Source: Bacillus sp. RO3 (GTDB lineage: Bacteria > Bacillota > Bacilli > Bacillales > Bacillaceae_B). From it: 64,000 nt of DNA. A program made the translations under genes and the position numbers. Of the stretch, positions 46,439 through 54,875 are shown one piece after another. The stretch covers positions 62,001 to 126,000 of the forward strand of contig NZ_JAAXCV010000023.1 of NCBI RefSeq assembly GCF_012911895.1, in the 5' to 3' direction. The notes under the pieces are model-generated. The model was not told the DNA's origin, searched no databases, and saw only the letters and a list, made by a program, of their open reading frames with translations. Every line of letters begins with the position of its first letter. The stretch's first letter is position 1.

Positions 46439-47725
46439 TTAGTCAATGGATTTTTCCAACATTGTTGAATAAGTATCCCAACATTTAAGAGCTGATTCAT
46501 GATCATTCAGAATGGAATAAACCTTACTCAACTTTACAAGCACCTCCTTTTGTATAGGGGAATCACTTGTGATAGTTAACGCATTTCTATAAGCCCTAAT
46601 AGCATCAGCATGCTCTCCTTCTTCACAAAAAGTGCTCCCTAATAGAAGTAAGAATTTACCATGAAGCTTTTGGGTGGAAGATTGTGAAGCTTTTAGGAAA
46701 TCAGCATATAATCTTTGAACGTCTTTATATTTCTCTAAATGGAAGGAGGTTAAAGCCATCTCGTAAAGAGTATTTAATAGACCTTTGCTATCATGAATTT
46801 CATCGTAGAGTTGGTTTGCTTTTTTCAGAAGCATCAATGAGTCTATGAACTCGTTCTGAAACCTTTTAAGAATTCCTAAATTGGTATAGGTTCCTGCAAT
46901 ATTCAATACATCATCTGAACCCTCAAAAAATAACAGTGCCTTATTGTAAGATGAGATGGCACTTTCGTATTTTGCTGTTCTTCTTTGACAGAGACCTAGT
47001 ACCATATATGCTCTACCTGTATGATAATAAATATTTGATTTACTAGTAATGGTAATAGCTTGCTTTAAAAATCTAATAGCAGAATAGTATTCTCCAAGTT
47101 TAGCATGAGCAATACCCAAATTGATTAATAAAGAAATCTTTTCAATCCCATAAATTCGATAAATTACCGATTCATCGTAAGCATTATCAAGTATCCTAAA
47201 GGCTTCATGAACTCGATTTTTTTCAAGAAGAATATGAACTAAATGATTTATGCTTCTTAAGCGTTCATCCATCATTTTAGTTTGTGAATATAATTCACAA
47301 CTCAATTTGTAAGATTCAATCGCATTATCATCTTGCTGTTCTAATTTTCCTTTACAGAAATAATAAAGTGCTTGTTCTGATCGAGTTAGATTATCAACAT
47401 ATGGCTCAATCACATTTATCTCGATTTTAGCTTCTTTTACCTCTTCATTTATAACTAAATATTCTAAAGAGGCTAATGTTTTTTGTAAATCTAACTTATA
47501 TGAAGGTGTCTCTCTTTCCTCAATAAAATCATTTACATCACAATTTAGGCGGTCACTAAGTTTTTTCAGTAATTTAAATGAAGGTTGAACAGAGCCTTTT
47601 TCTATTTGGCTAATATAACTACGATTCACTATTCCTTTCGCTAGCTCACTTTGAGTAAGTTTATTTTTGGTGCGAATTTGTTTGATTTTCATTCCTATAG
47701 AGTTTATTTCTACCACCCTTTCCAT
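46439..47725 (-). CDS. RRNPP-type quorum-sensing regulator (XRE HTH + TPR)
   Basis: 428-residue transcription factor. Residues ~8-65 form an XRE helix-turn-helix (IGMKIKQIRTKNKLTQSELA, then SYISQIEKGSVQPSFKLLKKLSDRL). The rest is a tetratricopeptide array from about 85 to 425, with typical repeats (ALYYFCKGKLEQQDDNAIESYKLSCELY, GRAYMVLGLCQRRTAKYESAISSYNKAL, GTYTNLGILKRFQNEFIDSLMLL). This is the PlcR/NprR/Rap-like layout in which the TPR binds an imported pheromone. A pro-peptide gene starts 110 bases away in divergent orientation. Start uncertain: ATG 47725 or ATG 47692; neither has a good SD. Confidence 0.82.
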   Translation of the reverse strand: MERVVEINSIGMKIKQIRTKNKLTQSELAKGIVNRSYISQIEKGSVQPSFKLLKKLSDRLNCDVNDFIEERETPSYKLDLQKTLASLEYLVINEEVKEAKIEINVIEPYVDNLTRSEQALYYFCKGKLEQQDDNAIESYKLSCELYSQTKMMDERLRSINHLVHILLEKNRVHEAFRILDNAYDESVIYRIYGIEKISLLINLGIAHAKLGEYYSAIRFLKQAITITSKSNIYYHTGRAYMVLGLCQRRTAKYESAISSYNKALLFFEGSDDVLNIAGTYTNLGILKRFQNEFIDSLMLLKKANQLYDEIHDSKGLLNTLYEMALTSFHLEKYKDVQRLYADFLKASQSSTQKLHGKFLLLLGSTFCEEGEHADAIRAYRNALTITSDSPIQKEVLVKLSKVYSILNDHESALKCWDTYSTMLEKSID

Positions 47726-47765
47726 AAATAGGTTGACAGTAAGTGACAAACTGTTTATATTGGTT

Positions 47766-47809
47766 TTGTGAGTAAATTATAACATTTATTATAAAATGTT
47801 AAAATGTTA
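47766..47809. promoter_or_regulatory. Divergent promoters with AACATTT operator palindrome
   Basis: TAACATTT (47780-47787) and AAATGTTA (47794-47801) are a perfect inverted repeat, and AAATGTTA recurs at 47802-47809. The palindrome overlaps an extended -10 for the regulator on minus (TGTTATAAT; TATAAT complement at 47776-47781). It also overlaps the plus promoter TTGTGA (47766-47771), spacer 17, TTATAA (47789-47794). This is the expected place for the RRNPP regulator to bind and control itself and the peptide. Confidence 0.65.
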
Positions 47810-47835
47810 AAAAAAATAACAAAGGAAGTGTTCGT

Positions 47836-47973
47836 GTGAAAAAAACAAAATATTTAATCTATTCTTTAATTATGGGGATACTCATTTTTGGTGCCTGCAG
47901 TTCTGTAACATCTGATAGCTTTGCTGATGAAGAGTGGCCAAGAAGCAGTGTGAAAATAGATTCGAAGTTATAA
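47836..47973 (+). CDS. 45-residue exported pro-peptide, candidate pheromone
   Basis: GTG start eight bases after AAAGGAAG. Residues 1-6 are basic (MKKTKY), 7-20 a hydrophobic core (LIYSLIMGILIFGA), then Cys21, and a hydrophilic tail ending EEWPRSSVKIDSKL. This is the architecture of Phr/PapR/NprX-type pro-peptides: signal sequence plus short C-terminal segment processed outside the cell. The Cys at the cleavage region also allows a lipopeptide reading (FGAC is a poor lipobox). Divergent from the XRE-TPR regulator and upstream of the biosynthetic genes. The mature form is not predictable from sequence alone. Confidence 0.72.
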   Translation: MKKTKYLIYSLIMGILIFGACSSVTSDSFADEEWPRSSVKIDSKL

Positions 47974-48118
47974 AAATATCATTGAAGGTTAGTGATTAGT
48001 ATACAGAAAACTACTTCACGAATATCCCGCAACATTACTTACTTCATAAAACCTTTCCTCTACCATTTAATATGTTGAAAATACAAACACGTTAAATGAT
48101 CGTCAAAAAATATTTAAT

Positions 48119-48152
48119 ATTTGTATAGATCGATTCTATTATCAATACAAAT
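48119..48152 (+). promoter_or_regulatory. Inverted repeat ahead of the biosynthetic operon
   Basis: ATTTGTAT (48119-48126) and ATACAAAT (48145-48152) are perfect complements, 18-base spacing, ending 20 bases before the first gene. A/T-rich hexamers that could serve as -10 lie between and after the arms (TATTAT, TTATAT). Could be an operator distinct from the AACATTT palindrome. Confidence 0.45.
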
Positions 48153-48172
48153 ACTTATATAAGGTGATGTAA

Positions 48173-48502
48173 ATGATAAAAGAAATGTCAAAAATGACGA
48201 GCTTTGAAGAAGTACTCCTGGATTTCGCAAAAGCAAAATCAGATAAGTATGGAATTGTTAAGTTTGATGATGACTCAGATTACCATTATATCATTGTCAT
48301 AGAATCGAAAGATATTGACCATTATACGATAGAGTTAATCGACCTTTATGGCTATCCAGTTCCAATAGCTTGGTTTGAACCAGGAAGATACAAGACATTT
48401 GAACAGTGTGGTTTATTTGAATGTCATACAGTAGAACCCCAATTAAAATCACTGGCTGCAGTCGTAGATTTACATTTAGGTACAAGACATTATTTTGAGT
48501 GA
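48173..48502 (+). CDS. Unknown 109-residue protein, first gene of biosynthetic operon
   Basis: Acidic soluble protein (MIKEMSKMTSFEEVLLDFAKAK ... GTRHYFE), predicted mixed alpha/beta, with two Cys in FEQCGLFECHT. No signal peptide or membrane segment. AAGGTGATG precedes the ATG. Its stop overlaps or abuts the aminotransferase start, so it belongs to the operon. I recognise no family; it might be a small accessory protein of the pathway. Confidence 0.7.
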   Translation: MIKEMSKMTSFEEVLLDFAKAKSDKYGIVKFDDDSDYHYIIVIESKDIDHYTIELIDLYGYPVPIAWFEPGRYKTFEQCGLFECHTVEPQLKSLAAVVDLHLGTRHYFE

Positions 48503-48513
48503 GGTACGAGTCA

Positions 48514-49848
48514 TTGATCAACCAATCCTATCTAATAAAGCCTGAAATTAATAAAATATACGAACAAGTTGAATATGGTAAAGGCGTGTATCTTTATACA
48601 AATGAAGGAAAGAAAGTTTTAGATGCATGTTCAGGTGCCATTGTTGCAAACATAGGGCACGGAGTTGAAGAGATAGCAATGGTAGCATATGAACAGGCAA
48701 AAAAAGTTTCCTTTACGTACCGTACACAATTCACGACGGAACCAGCAGAAAAACTGGCTGAAAAGCTTGTAAATAAAGCTGAAGGGATGGATTATGCTTT
48801 TTTTGTAAATAGTGGGTCCGAGGCAACTGAGATGGCGTGCAGATTAGCCATACAACATTGGCAGGAAAAAGGTCAGCCTTTTAAACAAAAAATCCTATCT
48901 CGAAAGATCAGTTATCACGGTACTACTTTGGGAGCACTATCGATATCGGGGCATTTCCCTAGAAGGGCACGGTTCAATTATTTATTGAAGGATTTCCCGT
49001 CTGTTCCTACTCCCTATTGTCATCAGTGTCCATTTGGGTTGAACTATGAAGCCTGTGGAATGAGATGTGCATATGAATTAGAGAAATGTATCAATGAATT
49101 TGGTAGTGAAAGTATCGCTGCATTTATCGTAGAGCCTATCATTGGAGCTTCAGGGGCAGCTATCACCCCTCCAGATGGGTACTACCAAGTGATAAAAAGT
49201 ATTTGTGAGAAATACGACATTTTACTTATTACTGATGAAGTGATGACTGGTCTGGGAAGAACGGGTAAATGGTTTGCTATTGACCACTGGGGAGTTTCTC
49301 CAGATATAGTAGTTATTGGAAAAGGGATAAGTGCAGGATACTCCCCCATTGCTGGAATATTGACCACAGAAAAGGTAATGGAACCGATTAAAGATGGAAG
49401 CGGTGTCAACGTTTTTGGTCATACTTATAGTGGTAACCCGCTTTCAACAAGCATATCACTTGCTGTTCTGGAATATATGGAAAAGCACTCTCTATTGGAT
49501 AACGTGAATAGGATGGAGCCTCTATTAGACAACTATTTAATGAAATTAAAGAAGAAGTTTAACATAATAGCAGATGTCCGTGGAAAAGGCTTGTTAAAAG
49601 GTATTGAATTTGATGAGGAACGTTATAAAGATAGAAATATTACAAAAGAAGTAGTAGATGAAGCTTATCGGCAAGGTCTTTTGATTTATCCCGCTAAAGG
49701 AATTTCGACGATCCATAATGGGCAGGCCATTATTATTGCCCCACCTTTAACGATCTCAGAAGTTGAATTAGAAGAACTAATGGTGTTATTAGAAAAATCA
49801 TTTGATTCGGTCATGGCTAAATATGAGGAGGAAGTTTATGAATTTTAA
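48514..49848 (+). CDS. Class III PLP aminotransferase
   Basis: 444-residue fold-type I transaminase of the omega-amino-acid / acetylornithine class. PLP features: FFVNSGSEATEMACRLA (phosphate site), YHGTTLGALSIS, Asp in LITDEVMTGLGRTG, and Schiff-base Lys in VIGKGISAGYSP. A Cys-rich insert (CHQCPFGLNYEACGMRCAYE) also occurs in other members. Likely installs an amine on a keto-acid or aldehyde precursor. TTG 48514 has GAGG nine bases upstream; GTG 48499 is an alternative without SD. Its 3' end overlaps the next gene by 11 bases. Confidence 0.88.
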   Translation: MINQSYLIKPEINKIYEQVEYGKGVYLYTNEGKKVLDACSGAIVANIGHGVEEIAMVAYEQAKKVSFTYRTQFTTEPAEKLAEKLVNKAEGMDYAFFVNSGSEATEMACRLAIQHWQEKGQPFKQKILSRKISYHGTTLGALSISGHFPRRARFNYLLKDFPSVPTPYCHQCPFGLNYEACGMRCAYELEKCINEFGSESIAAFIVEPIIGASGAAITPPDGYYQVIKSICEKYDILLITDEVMTGLGRTGKWFAIDHWGVSPDIVVIGKGISAGYSPIAGILTTEKVMEPIKDGSGVNVFGHTYSGNPLSTSISLAVLEYMEKHSLLDNVNRMEPLLDNYLMKLKKKFNIIADVRGKGLLKGIEFDEERYKDRNITKEVVDEAYRQGLLIYPAKGISTIHNGQAIIIAPPLTISEVELEELMVLLEKSFDSVMAKYEEEVYEF

Positions 49849-51004
49849 TTGGAATGAAGAACAATTATTGATACGAAATAGATTTTCTATACTGTCTGCC
49901 ACAATAAACCGAAATTATAAGGAGTGCTATTCCCGCAATCAATTTGATGGTGAATCATGGGAAGTGATTACCAATGAAGGAATTTGGAAATATCCTGTAC
50001 CTGAAAAATATGGAGGGTTTGGAAAGTCATGGTGGGAATTTGCAGCCGCTTTAGAAGGGTTAGCATCAACCTCCAAGGATTTAGGCTTTTTACTTTCCAT
50101 GATTGCGCACATCGGATGTTTAAGAGTCCTAATGAAACATGGAACAGAAGAGCAAAAACATTATTATTTAGATTTATTAATGAATGGAAAAGTAGGTGCT
50201 ACGGCTATTACGGAAACATCAGGAGGTTCAGATGTAGCCCGCATATCTACAAGCGCCGCTTATAATAACTTAAACCTTTTAGAACTTAATGGTCATAAGA
50301 GCCATATTACAAATGCTCCGATTTCGGACATTGTTGTCATGGTAGGTCGAATACCGGAATTAGGAAAAAGAGATATCACTCTGTTTATTCTTGAGAAAGA
50401 GATGGATGGACTTACCTTTGGAGATAGAGAGAGTATGTTTGGAAATAGGACCAGTCCTACTGGAGATATCTACTTAAGAAATGTTCAAATCCATAAGGAG
50501 AATATCCTTGGGACACCAGGTGATGGACTTAATACACTCTATAATATGATTTCACTTGATCGATTACTTTATGGTTTGATTGCAGCTTCCTATATCGAAC
50601 CATTATTAAACAAAAGTCTAATATTCTCGAATGATAGGACAGCATTTAAAACGCCGATTTCTAACCATCAATATATTCAGAAAAAATTGACAGACATGAA
50701 GATGAACATTGAGAAATCACGCTGGATTTCCTATGCAGCTTTAGATCGACTCATAACTGGTCATGAAGAAGCTTCACTTCTATGTTCTATTGCCAAATTC
50801 ACTGGAACGGAGGCTCTTGTTGAAACAGCACAGGATTTAATGCTGATCCATGGCCATCAAGGGTATATGGAAGGAGAAATATCACAACTTTTACAGGATG
50901 CTGTTGGAACCAGAATTGCAGGGGGGACAAGCGATATACAAAGGGTAAATATATTTAATCAATTACAAAAACTACATTCCGTGGCCCGGGAGGTTGTTTC
51001 ATGA
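49838..51004 (+). CDS. Acyl-CoA dehydrogenase-like flavoprotein
   Basis: 388-residue acyl-CoA dehydrogenase family member. FAD/substrate segments ATAITETSGGSDVARIST and SHITNAP...VMVGR are present, as is the C-terminal GGTSDIQRVNIF. The usual catalytic Glu (YEGT) is replaced: the motif is IAGGTSDIQR, and the alternative base position used by isovaleryl/long-chain enzymes (LERL) reads LDRL here. So either Asp acts as base or the protein performs a different reaction. GAGGAGG precedes ATG 49838. Probably desaturates or oxidises a thioester-bound precursor. Confidence 0.86.
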   Translation: MNFNWNEEQLLIRNRFSILSATINRNYKECYSRNQFDGESWEVITNEGIWKYPVPEKYGGFGKSWWEFAAALEGLASTSKDLGFLLSMIAHIGCLRVLMKHGTEEQKHYYLDLLMNGKVGATAITETSGGSDVARISTSAAYNNLNLLELNGHKSHITNAPISDIVVMVGRIPELGKRDITLFILEKEMDGLTFGDRESMFGNRTSPTGDIYLRNVQIHKENILGTPGDGLNTLYNMISLDRLLYGLIAASYIEPLLNKSLIFSNDRTAFKTPISNHQYIQKKLTDMKMNIEKSRWISYAALDRLITGHEEASLLCSIAKFTGTEALVETAQDLMLIHGHQGYMEGEISQLLQDAVGTRIAGGTSDIQRVNIFNQLQKLHSVAREVVS

Positions 51005-51396
51005 ATGCGTCTGTTGGAAAGTCAGTTATCATAACTCACATTGTAGAAGAAACGGACTTGGCAACAAATTGGCAGAATGATGTTCCGGTACTTGCGACTC
51101 CTATTTTGCTATGGTTATCAGAGATTGCGTGTATGAAGGCAGTTGAACAAGAGTTATCTTCTGACATGATGACAGTAGGGTATTCTCATCATTCTAGGCA
51201 TGTTGCAGCCAGCATATTAGGTGAAAAGGTGAAAATCACTGCCACTTTAAACCGCGTGGAGAACAAAAAGCTTTTTTTTAATGTAGTGGCTCATGATACC
51301 AATGGGGAAGTCTTTAAAGGAGAACATGAGAGAATTATCATAGATAAAAATAAGTTTCTAGAGAAGTTATCCGATAAGGAAAAAGTAAATGGATAG
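51001..51396 (+). CDS. FlK-like hotdog thioesterase
   Basis: 131-residue single hotdog-domain protein resembling fluoroacetyl-CoA thioesterase FlK. The FlK triad positions appear as Thr33 (LATP), Glu41 (LSEIAC) and His67 (SRHVAA), followed by VKITATLNRVENKKLFFNVVAHD and a GEHERIIID strand. It could release an acyl-CoA product of the neighbouring dehydrogenase or detoxify a toxic acyl-CoA. Overlaps the dehydrogenase by four bases and the transporter by eight. Confidence 0.8.
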   Translation: MNASVGKSVIITHIVEETDLATNWQNDVPVLATPILLWLSEIACMKAVEQELSSDMMTVGYSHHSRHVAASILGEKVKITATLNRVENKKLFFNVVAHDTNGEVFKGEHERIIIDKNKFLEKLSDKEKVNG

Positions 51397-52579
51397 TTCA
51401 ATAAGACTTCCGCTTTTCATAAAGGTCCTTCTCGGGTCAGCATTTATGATGAATGCCGGAACATTTATGGTTATACCATTCTTAGTGGTCTACCTTTCTA
51501 AAATTCTACAGTTTAACCATGTGGAAGTAGCTACTATATTGTCAGCGAATTTAGTATTTGGTCGTTTATTGCCTTTTATTACAGGATTAATTGGAGACAG
51601 AATCAGCCATCGAGTTACCTTGATAATTGGGGTGTTTTTGAGAGGTATTGGATTTTTTGGATTTGCTATATTCGATTCATTTATTGGATTGTTTGTGACT
51701 TCTGCCCTGATAGGGATAGGGGGCGCTTTCTATGACCCTTCTGTTATGACCATCTTTGCAAGTCAAAAAGAAAAAGAAAGAAAACAATCATTAACCTATT
51801 TAAATCAGGCTCTAAATGCAGGTGCAATATTGGGCCCACTATTTGCAGCGGGGCTCCTTTTGTTAGATCCCGCTGTTCCTTTCTTAGTAAGTGGAGTCAT
51901 CCTCTTAGCCATTGCAATGGTGTTAGGTTATTTTTCAAAACACATTCACACGAATAAAAGTAAAAACACATTATTTGGAAGCATCAAACAAATCATAGGG
52001 AACCGAAAGTATCTTTTTTACTTAGTAATCATGTCCTTCTATTGGATGGCATTTTCGCAACTTTCAGTGTCAATACCGTTATATGTATTTGATCTCACAA
52101 AGGATGAAAAGATGATCAGTTTGGTATTTACAGTGAATGGAGTCACGGGATTGATAATGATGTTCTTCTTAAGAAATGTATTTACGAAATATACAACTAT
52201 GACGTTGATTCAAAAAGGGGCATTAATAAGTGGAATAAGCTTTTTGTTCCTTCCACTTGTGAATAGTTTCCCGTGGCTTTTATTTATGATATTTATTTTC
52301 ACAGTTGGTGAGACTTTGATTCTCCCTAGTTCTGATATGGCCATCGCTGATTTCAGTAATGATGAAAATACAGGCGGTTATTATGGTCTGTTTGAGCTTT
52401 CCTTTGCAGGAGGGACGATCATTGGAAATTATCTTGGAACGTTCTTTATGGGGATAAATTCAGTTTACCCGTGGTTTATATATGGTGGAATGTGTATGGT
52501 AACGTTTTTCCTTATGAAATTACTTGCAAGACATTCTTCCCAAGTAAATATTAGTAAAATGAATAAAATGGAGGTTTGA
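51389..52579 (+). CDS. MFS transporter, probable product exporter
   Basis: 396-residue major facilitator with about 12 transmembrane helices. The helix 2-3 loop motif GLIGDRISHRVTLI is the MFS motif A; motif near helix 4-5 (GIGGAFYDPSVMTIFAS) fits the drug-efflux MFS groups. Located between the tailoring enzymes and the ligases, it is the only transporter of the cluster, so export of the product and self-protection are the likely roles. Confidence 0.86.
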   Translation: MDSSIRLPLFIKVLLGSAFMMNAGTFMVIPFLVVYLSKILQFNHVEVATILSANLVFGRLLPFITGLIGDRISHRVTLIIGVFLRGIGFFGFAIFDSFIGLFVTSALIGIGGAFYDPSVMTIFASQKEKERKQSLTYLNQALNAGAILGPLFAAGLLLLDPAVPFLVSGVILLAIAMVLGYFSKHIHTNKSKNTLFGSIKQIIGNRKYLFYLVIMSFYWMAFSQLSVSIPLYVFDLTKDEKMISLVFTVNGVTGLIMMFFLRNVFTKYTTMTLIQKGALISGISFLFLPLVNSFPWLLFMIFIFTVGETLILPSSDMAIADFSNDENTGGYYGLFELSFAGGTIIGNYLGTFFMGINSVYPWFIYGGMCMVTFFLMKLLARHSSQVNISKMNKMEV

Positions 52580-52581
52580 AT

Positions 52582-53991
52582 ATGAATAAGTTATTAACTA
52601 AGGAACTGCCTTCTGATGTGTCAATCGGTCAGAACAATTCAAGAAAAATAATTATTGGAAATGTCGACGGCGAGTCTCTTGTAGGTGATATTTCAAGACA
52701 TACCCCAGAAATGTTTGCAGCTGCATCAATCATTGCTAATCGATTAATCTGGTTTGTGGAAGATCATGATATCCTTCTTCTTCCTTATCCAGTGTCTTCC
52801 GAATTCCTGAACTATTTATGCCGGCTTATGAAAGTGGATCCAGGAACAGTAAAGCACGTTTTACCTCCTAAGAGAGACCCCTATGAAACAAAATTACTAC
52901 GATATGATGTCCTATCAAATCATGAGTTACTTGCTGAACTTCAACACCTCACAAATGAATATAAGGAGTGGGGGGTACTGGCTTATTATCATGATCGAGC
53001 TGTGGCTGAATTGACAGAAAGCATAAGTACAAGAATTCATCCGAATGTAAATGAGTTTTTACTACAGGGCGGTTCAGAAGTATTAAATAGCAAAACGGAA
53101 TTTAGAAGGATAGCGGCTTCTCATGGGATTCCGGTTCCTCCTGGTTACAATTGCTATTCTCAAAGTGAATTATTCAAACTAATTTCAGACTGGATTGACC
53201 AAACAGGCTCCGTCATTGTAAAGCAAGATGTGAATGCAGGAGGAGACGGGAATATTGTTGTGACCAAAGATACATCCATTAAGAACTCTAAAGGAGCGAC
53301 TGAAACTCTTCATATTACAGAAGAAAATTGTATCGAAGATATCACGCGGTATTTATGGGAACGTTTAATAGGATATAGAAATAATTCACTAGTCGTTGAA
53401 GTGTATTACCAAACTCTAGCGGTTTTCTATTCTGAATATCATATTGGAAGGCGGGAACTTAAGCCAACCCTCCTGAACTTTGGTGACATGAGAATGGAGC
53501 CGGTTTGGAATGGATTTGAAATACCTACTGTATCGATGAACGCCTATAGTCTGGGAGAATTCATTTCTAATTCCACCATATTAGCAGACATTGCAAGAGA
53601 AAGAGGATACGAGGGAAATATCAACATTGATGCGTTTCTTACCATAGATGGCCAGTTACTTTTCAGTGAAATTAATGGAAGAAATGGTGGGTGTAGTCAT
53701 ATTCACCATGTAGCTCAGAAGCTTTATGGAGTGAATTATGCTGATCACTATATGATTCTTACCAGGAATAAAATAAAAGTTGGTCCCGACTTTCAAGTGC
53801 TTTTGAGGATGTTAGAAGATGAATGCCTGCTTGTACAGGGAAGGGAGCAAGAGGGAGTCATTATCCTGGCAGAAGATATCGGAAGGACCGATACTATCGA
53901 ATATATGGTGGTCGGGAAAGGTAAGGAAAGGGCCCTGGCTCTTGAAGAGAGAGCTCTTGTTGTATTTGATAGGAGCGTGGAGTCATGTTGA
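52582..53991 (+). CDS. PGM1-like pre-ATP-grasp peptide ligase
   Basis: 469-residue ATP-grasp protein of the pheganomycin PGM1 group. The N-terminal pre-ATP-grasp domain (~20-110) has the family string FAAASIIANRLIWFVEDHDILLLPYPVSSEFLNYL. The ATP-grasp core (~170-390) shows VIVKQDVNAGGDGNIVV, acceptor loop, NINIDAF and the metal/ATP motif SEINGRNGGCSH. A small C-terminal domain follows (~395-469). PGM1 and related ligases join amino acids or peptides as acyl-phosphates. ATG 52582 after GGAGG. Its end overlaps the next ligase by seven bases. Confidence 0.85.
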   Translation: MNKLLTKELPSDVSIGQNNSRKIIIGNVDGESLVGDISRHTPEMFAAASIIANRLIWFVEDHDILLLPYPVSSEFLNYLCRLMKVDPGTVKHVLPPKRDPYETKLLRYDVLSNHELLAELQHLTNEYKEWGVLAYYHDRAVAELTESISTRIHPNVNEFLLQGGSEVLNSKTEFRRIAASHGIPVPPGYNCYSQSELFKLISDWIDQTGSVIVKQDVNAGGDGNIVVTKDTSIKNSKGATETLHITEENCIEDITRYLWERLIGYRNNSLVVEVYYQTLAVFYSEYHIGRRELKPTLLNFGDMRMEPVWNGFEIPTVSMNAYSLGEFISNSTILADIARERGYEGNINIDAFLTIDGQLLFSEINGRNGGCSHIHHVAQKLYGVNYADHYMILTRNKIKVGPDFQVLLRMLEDECLLVQGREQEGVIILAEDIGRTDTIEYMVVGKGKERALALEERALVVFDRSVESC

Positions 53992-54875
53992 TTGGTATTC
54001 TAGGATGGGATCATGAAGAATTTGAATCCGTTCAATTAGGAAAGGTTTCAAAAGAACTGGGGTATGACACCTTACTGTTTTCTTTACAAGATATCGAAAT
54101 GGACATTTCAGCGTCCCATAAGAGCATTCATGTCTTCGGTACAGACCTTAAAGAGTTTGATGTTATTATTTCAAGAGCGCAACTTAGAAAGGATTACTAT
54201 CAAGAAGACTTACAGGTACTTTATAGCTTAAATGAATATGTAGACTGTTTAATTGACCATTATTCTTCGTTTACTTTATCCGAAAGTAAACTATTAACTT
54301 ACCAAAAGCTGGCCAATCATGGTTTCACAGTTCCGGATACATTCTTATGTAAGGATGTTGGATCTATTAGAAGGATTTTTGATCATTACTCCCAAATCGT
54401 CATTAAGCCATCTTTCGGCTATGCTGGTCAAGATGTTGAAAAGATAGAAAAAAGTTTTGAACAGAATGAAAAGTTAATAGAAACATTACTTCATAAATAT
54501 GGATCGGTCCTCGTGCAGGAATTTATCCCACATCCAGATGGAGATATTCGTGTTACCACGCTTGGAGATGACGCAATCGTATGCTTCAATCGACTTCCCA
54601 ACGATAAAACATGGAAAGCAAACGTAGGAATGGGTGCTACCATTGAGCGTATCACTCCTCCACAAGAAGTAGTAGATTTAGGAATAGAAGCAGCAAAATG
54701 TATAGGATTGCAAATATCAGGGGTTGATATTGTAAGAAGTAAGGGAAAATACTATATATTTGAGGTCAATAATTGTCCAGGATGGTATCCATTGCAGGAA
54801 GATGGGGAAGAAGTAGCTCGGGAAATCATTCGCTATTGCGTAAATAAAGTAAAGCCAAAGGAACGTGTCTTATGA
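53985..54875 (+). CDS. RimK/LysX-type ATP-grasp ligase
   Basis: 296-residue ATP-grasp ligase in the RimK superfamily. Pre-domain ~1-95 (ILGWDHEEFESVQLGKVSKEL ... DVIISRAQLRKDYY). ATP-grasp core: TYQKLANHGFTVPDTF, VIKPSFGYAGQDV, VLVQEFIPHPDGDIRVTTLG, and the metal-binding SGVDIVRSKGKYYIFEVNNCPGW. Family members add glutamate or other amino acids to a carboxylate. Overlaps both neighbouring ligases, so expressed in a fixed ratio with them. Confidence 0.86.
   Translation: MLIGILGWDHEEFESVQLGKVSKELGYDTLLFSLQDIEMDISASHKSIHVFGTDLKEFDVIISRAQLRKDYYQEDLQVLYSLNEYVDCLIDHYSSFTLSESKLLTYQKLANHGFTVPDTFLCKDVGSIRRIFDHYSQIVIKPSFGYAGQDVEKIEKSFEQNEKLIETLLHKYGSVLVQEFIPHPDGDIRVTTLGDDAIVCFNRLPNDKTWKANVGMGATIERITPPQEVVDLGIEAAKCIGLQISGVDIVRSKGKYYIFEVNNCPGWYPLQEDGEEVAREIIRYCVNKVKPKERVL

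Noticed and set aside
46439-48502. Phage arbitrium-like (AimR-AimP) module
   Set aside because: The regulator and peptide fit RRNPP in general, but there are no phage genes around and the peptide is divergent rather than directly downstream; the biosynthetic operon is the likelier target.
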